Positions 61,370 through 64,000 of a stretch of 64,000 nt of DNA are shown piece by piece. Made by a program: the position numbers and the translations under genes. A model generated the notes under the pieces. That model was not told the origin of the DNA. It worked only from the letters and a program-made list of their open reading frames with translations, and made no database searches. Position 1 is the first letter of the stretch; the number at the start of each line of letters is the position of its first letter. This DNA comes from Halobaculum gomorrense (lineage in GTDB: Archaea > Halobacteriota > Halobacteria > Halobacteriales > Haloferacaceae): the NCBI RefSeq assembly GCF_900129775.1, contig NZ_FQWV01000004.1, positions 1-64,000 of the forward strand, in the 5' to 3' direction.

Positions 61370-62374
61370 ATGAGCGACGACGCGCCGCGCGGGAACCCCG
61401 GCGTCGACCCGGACGACCTCGACATCTCCAAGAGCGAGTACGTCCGCGAACTGGGCGACGACCGGTACGTCGTCTCGCCCGGCCGCCGTCAGCCGCAGCA
61501 GCCCCGCAAGGGGGACCGAGCGGACGAGCCGTCATCCGGCGCCGATGCCGACGCTGACGGCGCCGCCGCGGACGTGTCGACCTCCCCCGACGCCGCGTCG
61601 ACTGCCGATGCTGTCCGCGAGGGGCTCGACCCCGAAGCTGGTCCCGGTGCGGCCGATGCGACGCCGGCGTCGATGTCGTCGTCGGGATCGTCGCCGCCCG
61701 CCGAGCGGTCGGACAGTCCGACTGGCGGTCCGCGGGACCCTGTCGACGGCCGCGCGGGCGGACCCGCTGGCTCGGCCGCCGAACCCACTGGCTCGGCCGC
61801 CTCTCCCGACGCCTCGGCAGACTCGACGAGCGAACCCGCGAGCGGATCCGCTGGAGCCTCCGGAGCCGCCGACGGACTCCCGGGTGACCCGACCGCAGCG
61901 GAGCGACGGACGGACGCCGGTCGGTCCGCTTCACCCGACACCTCGGGGTCGCCGGATCGGCCGACCTCCCACGCCCGCCGGGGCGCGCCTCGGGAGAGAT
62001 CGACCGCCTCGCCAGCCGATCTCGACGCCGGCGCCGTCGGAGAGTGGCTCGCCGCCTCGCTCGCGGACACCGAGTTCGCCTACGGATTCGACGCGACGCT
62101 GTCGCTCGACGGCCGGACGGCGCGCCACCGGATGGCCTCCGACGACGTGGGCGAGACGTTCGAGACGCTCGTCACCTGGTTCGCGGACGCCGCCGGCGGC
62201 GACACGGCTCCGGAGGACGCGCTCGGTATCCTTCTGGCCGGAATGGACACCGCGCCGCGGCTCCCGCCCGACGCCGTCCGGTCGGCGCTGGCGGGGCTGG
62301 GCGTCTCCCGCGACGACTCCGTCGATGACGTGTTGGCGGCGCTCGACGAGGTCGGCGGACTCCGACTGGAGTGA
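61370..62374 (+). CDS. Disordered motility-cluster protein (DUF7500-like)
   Basis: A 334-residue protein. A conserved N-terminal 40 residues, with DDLDISKSEYVRELGDDRYVVSP, is followed by a low-complexity Ala/Asp/Ser/Pro/Gly region (about 45-215). A compact C-terminal domain ends it (about 220-334: VGEWLAASLADTEFAYGFDATLSL, PPDAVRSALAGLGVSRDDS). It probably tethers two small domains through a long linker. Location between archaellins and CheY implies a role in motility signalling; the DUF name is from memory. Confidence 0.6.
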   Translation: MSDDAPRGNPGVDPDDLDISKSEYVRELGDDRYVVSPGRRQPQQPRKGDRADEPSSGADADADGAAADVSTSPDAASTADAVREGLDPEAGPGAADATPASMSSSGSSPPAERSDSPTGGPRDPVDGRAGGPAGSAAEPTGSAASPDASADSTSEPASGSAGASGAADGLPGDPTAAERRTDAGRSASPDTSGSPDRPTSHARRGAPRERSTASPADLDAGAVGEWLAASLADTEFAYGFDATLSLDGRTARHRMASDDVGETFETLVTWFADAAGGDTAPEDALGILLAGMDTAPRLPPDAVRSALAGLGVSRDDSVDDVLAALDEVGGLRLE

Positions 62375-62476
62375 GCGGTCCGGCCGACCGCGGCTCGAGC
62401 ATCCATCCGCCGCAGTTTTCACTGCTGATAGGCACGGGAATGCGTTTATTATCGCCGCCGAGGCGATATCGCCTAT

Positions 62477-62839
62477 ATGCCGACCAGCGTGCTGATCGCG
62501 GACGACTCGGAGTTCATGCGGAACCTCCTGCGGGAGATCCTCGAGGGCGAGTTCGAGATCATCGGCGAGGCCGAGAACGGCGTGGAGGCGGTCGACCTCT
62601 ACGGCGAACACGCCCCCGACATCGTGATGATGGACATCGTCATGCCGATCCGCAACGGGATCGAGGCGACCACCGAGATCACGGAGGAGCACCCCGACGC
62701 GAGCGTCATCATGTGCACCAGCGTCGGGCAGGAGGAGAAGATGAAGGCCGCGATCAAGGCGGGCGCCGAGGGGTACATCACGAAACCGTTCCAGAAGCCG
62801 AACGTGCTCGAAGCTATCAACGACGTCGTCCCCGCGTAG
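62477..62839 (+). CDS. cheY: Chemotaxis response regulator CheY
   Basis: A 120-residue receiver-only protein. DD at residues 9-10, phospho-acceptor Asp53 in MMDIVMP, Thr/Ser in CTSVGQ, and Lys in TKPFQKP are present. It transmits chemotaxis signals from CheA to the archaellum motor through adaptor proteins. Two bp separate it from the cheC gene, so they are co-expressed. Confidence 0.96.
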   Translation: MPTSVLIADDSEFMRNLLREILEGEFEIIGEAENGVEAVDLYGEHAPDIVMMDIVMPIRNGIEATTEITEEHPDASVIMCTSVGQEEKMKAAIKAGAEGYITKPFQKPNVLEAINDVVPA

Positions 62840-62841
62840 GG

Positions 62842-64000
62842 ATGTACGTCGACATCCAGTCGCTGGGGGAGTTCTCCGATCTCGCGAGTCAGGGAGCGGA
62901 TCGGGCGGCCGACGCGCTCGGGCAGCTCGCCGGCGCGAACGTCTACGTCGACGTGACCGACGTGACGCTGATGGCCGCCGGCGACCTCCGGGAAGCGTTC
63001 GCCGGACGGGAGTTCGTGGGCGTCGAGATCGGACTACGCGGGGGGATCGCCGGGCAGACCGTGATGGCGTTCGAGCTGGAGGCCGCCGAGAGTCTGGTCG
63101 AACGATTACTGCCCGGCGGTGGCGACGGAGAACTCGTTCGAAGCGGCGTCACCGAGGCGGGTAACATCATGACCTCGGGATTCATCGACGGCTGGGCCGA
63201 CCACCTCGGCGTCGCAATCGACATGACGCCGCCGGCGTACGTCCGCGCGTCGGGGACGGACATCCTCCCCGACGGCACCTTCGACGACGACCGACAGGGC
63301 GTGTTCATGTTCGAGTCGCAGGTCTCCTCGATGGACGAGGACCTCGAGTTCACGATCTACATGCTTCCCGAGTACGCCGGCTTCACGGAGATGCTCGGCC
63401 ACGACGGCCCCGTCGGCGATACCGGCGACGCGGTCCCGGTGAACAAGCTGCCGACGTTCAACCGGATGACCGAGCAGGGTGCCGCCGCCGCCGCCGACAA
63501 CATCACCATGATGACCGGTACGGAGACGGACGTGGATGTCTCGCGGCTCCGGTTCGTGCCGGTACAGGACGTGCCCGCCGAACTGGGCACCGAGACCGTC
63601 GCGGGGACGGTGTTCGAACTGCACGGCGACCCGAGCGGCTACCTCGCCATCCTCTTCGACGAGGCGTCCGCCGAGGAGGTCGCCGGCGGGATGATCCCCA
63701 CGGAGACCGAGCCGGGGATCGGCGACATGGAGAAGGGCGCGCTGCGGGAACTCGGCAACATCATGACATCGGGGTTCATCGACGGCTGGGCGAACGTGCT
63801 CGACACGAGCATCGAGCACACCCCGCCGCAGTTCGTCCACGACATGGGCTCGGCGGTGATGAGCCCGCTCGTGAGCCGGCTCGGGCAGACGCAGGACCAC
63901 GCGTTCATCATCGACTCGACGGTCCGCACCCCCGACGGCAACGTCCGATGCGACATCTACGCCCTCCCCGACCAGCGCGAACTGGCCGCGGCGCTGGACC
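62842..64000 (+). CDS. cheC: CheC-type CheY-P phosphatase, two CheC domains, partial
   Basis: The frame is open from ATG 62842 to the right edge (386 codons), so the gene is cut by the window. Two tandem CheC-type domains are seen, each with the E-x2-N phosphatase motif: TEAGNIMTSGFIDGWADHL (about residue 105) and RELGNIMTSGFIDGWANVL (about residue 306). Both active sites are intact. It would dephosphorylate CheY-P and is directly downstream of cheY. A two-domain CheC has been described for haloarchaea (CheC2). Confidence 0.9.
   Translation, partial: MYVDIQSLGEFSDLASQGADRAADALGQLAGANVYVDVTDVTLMAAGDLREAFAGREFVGVEIGLRGGIAGQTVMAFELEAAESLVERLLPGGGDGELVRSGVTEAGNIMTSGFIDGWADHLGVAIDMTPPAYVRASGTDILPDGTFDDDRQGVFMFESQVSSMDEDLEFTIYMLPEYAGFTEMLGHDGPVGDTGDAVPVNKLPTFNRMTEQGAAAAADNITMMTGTETDVDVSRLRFVPVQDVPAELGTETVAGTVFELHGDPSGYLAILFDEASAEEVAGGMIPTETEPGIGDMEKGALRELGNIMTSGFIDGWANVLDTSIEHTPPQFVHDMGSAVMSPLVSRLGQTQDHAFIIDSTVRTPDGNVRCDIYALPDQRELAAALD

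Noticed and set aside
1-64000. CRISPR array, IS element, integrase or prophage
   Set aside because: No regularly spaced repeats with unique spacers and no transposase or integrase motifs were found on either strand.

Overview
The window is chromosomal DNA from a haloarchaeon (class Halobacteria). The evidence is very high GC, strongly acidic predicted proteins, TATA-box/leaderless gene starts, archaeal information-processing genes (TBP, aIF2-gamma, aIF6, Rpo7/Spt4, L39e, L31e, L18a, RadA, prefoldin, SRP54/FtsY, fused Kae1-Bud32), a halophilic [2Fe-2S] ferredoxin, archaellins and HalX/CheC/CheY signalling proteins. A Haloferacales/Halorubrum-like host fits, but this cannot be proved from the sequence alone. 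It looks like core chromosome: I see no intact transposase, phage or CRISPR.

Layout. 1-5.5 kb: tRNA-Cys, an intron-containing tRNA-Arg(UCU), a UPF0200/UPF0201 pair, a split MgtE pair, surE and an N-terminal half of an MFS transporter. 5.6-12.2 kb: srp54, a structured intergenic repeat, a decayed LysE gene, an M48-like protein that has lost HEXXH, hisG, a CPBP protease-like protein and tbp. 12.3-17 kb: tRNA m2G10 methylase and the conserved operon L39e-L31e-aIF6-L18a-prefoldin alpha-FtsY. 17-22.4 kb: a gate-domain permease, MTA/SAH deaminase, a second copy of the intergenic repeat, S-adenosylhomocysteinase and an FNT channel. 22.4-31 kb: ThpR, TPR/DUF424 pair, SufS and SufU, RadA, PspAB-like, LURP-one, HtpX and a PiT phosphate transporter. 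31.6-44.5 kb: ferredoxin, prepilin peptidase, hisI, GlmM, aldehyde:ferredoxin oxidoreductase, beta-CASP nuclease, PQQ-type sugar dehydrogenase, CorA and small membrane proteins. 44.8-50 kb: a leftward information operon aIF2-gamma, PIN, Rpo7, Spt4, DUF359 kinase, S24e, Kae1-Bud32. 50-57.9 kb: NOG1-like GTPase, SIMPL lipoprotein, DUF389, MTHFS-like, EngB and a RecJ-like DHH nuclease. 58-64 kb: a signalling/motility island (HalX response regulator, KaiC-like ATPase, winged-helix regulator, two tandem archaellins, a disordered cluster protein, CheY and a double-domain CheC running off the right edge).

The most interesting signals are four. (1) A roughly 230-nt intergenic repeat occurs twice in opposite orientation. 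Its 13-bp stem is preserved by two compensatory base-pair changes, which suggests a structured RNA or cruciform element. (2) Two unrelated genes, a NOG1-like GTPase and a beta-CASP nuclease, each carry an in-frame insert made of back-to-back perfect hairpins. (3) A perfect inverted repeat lies at the start of the winged-helix gene next to the archaellins, and its CAATAC core recurs upstream of the archaellin TATA box. (4) The tRNA-Arg(UCU) intron forms a textbook bulge-helix-bulge. Several decay products (LysE, half MFS, M48 without its zinc site) sit in the same first 9 kb.
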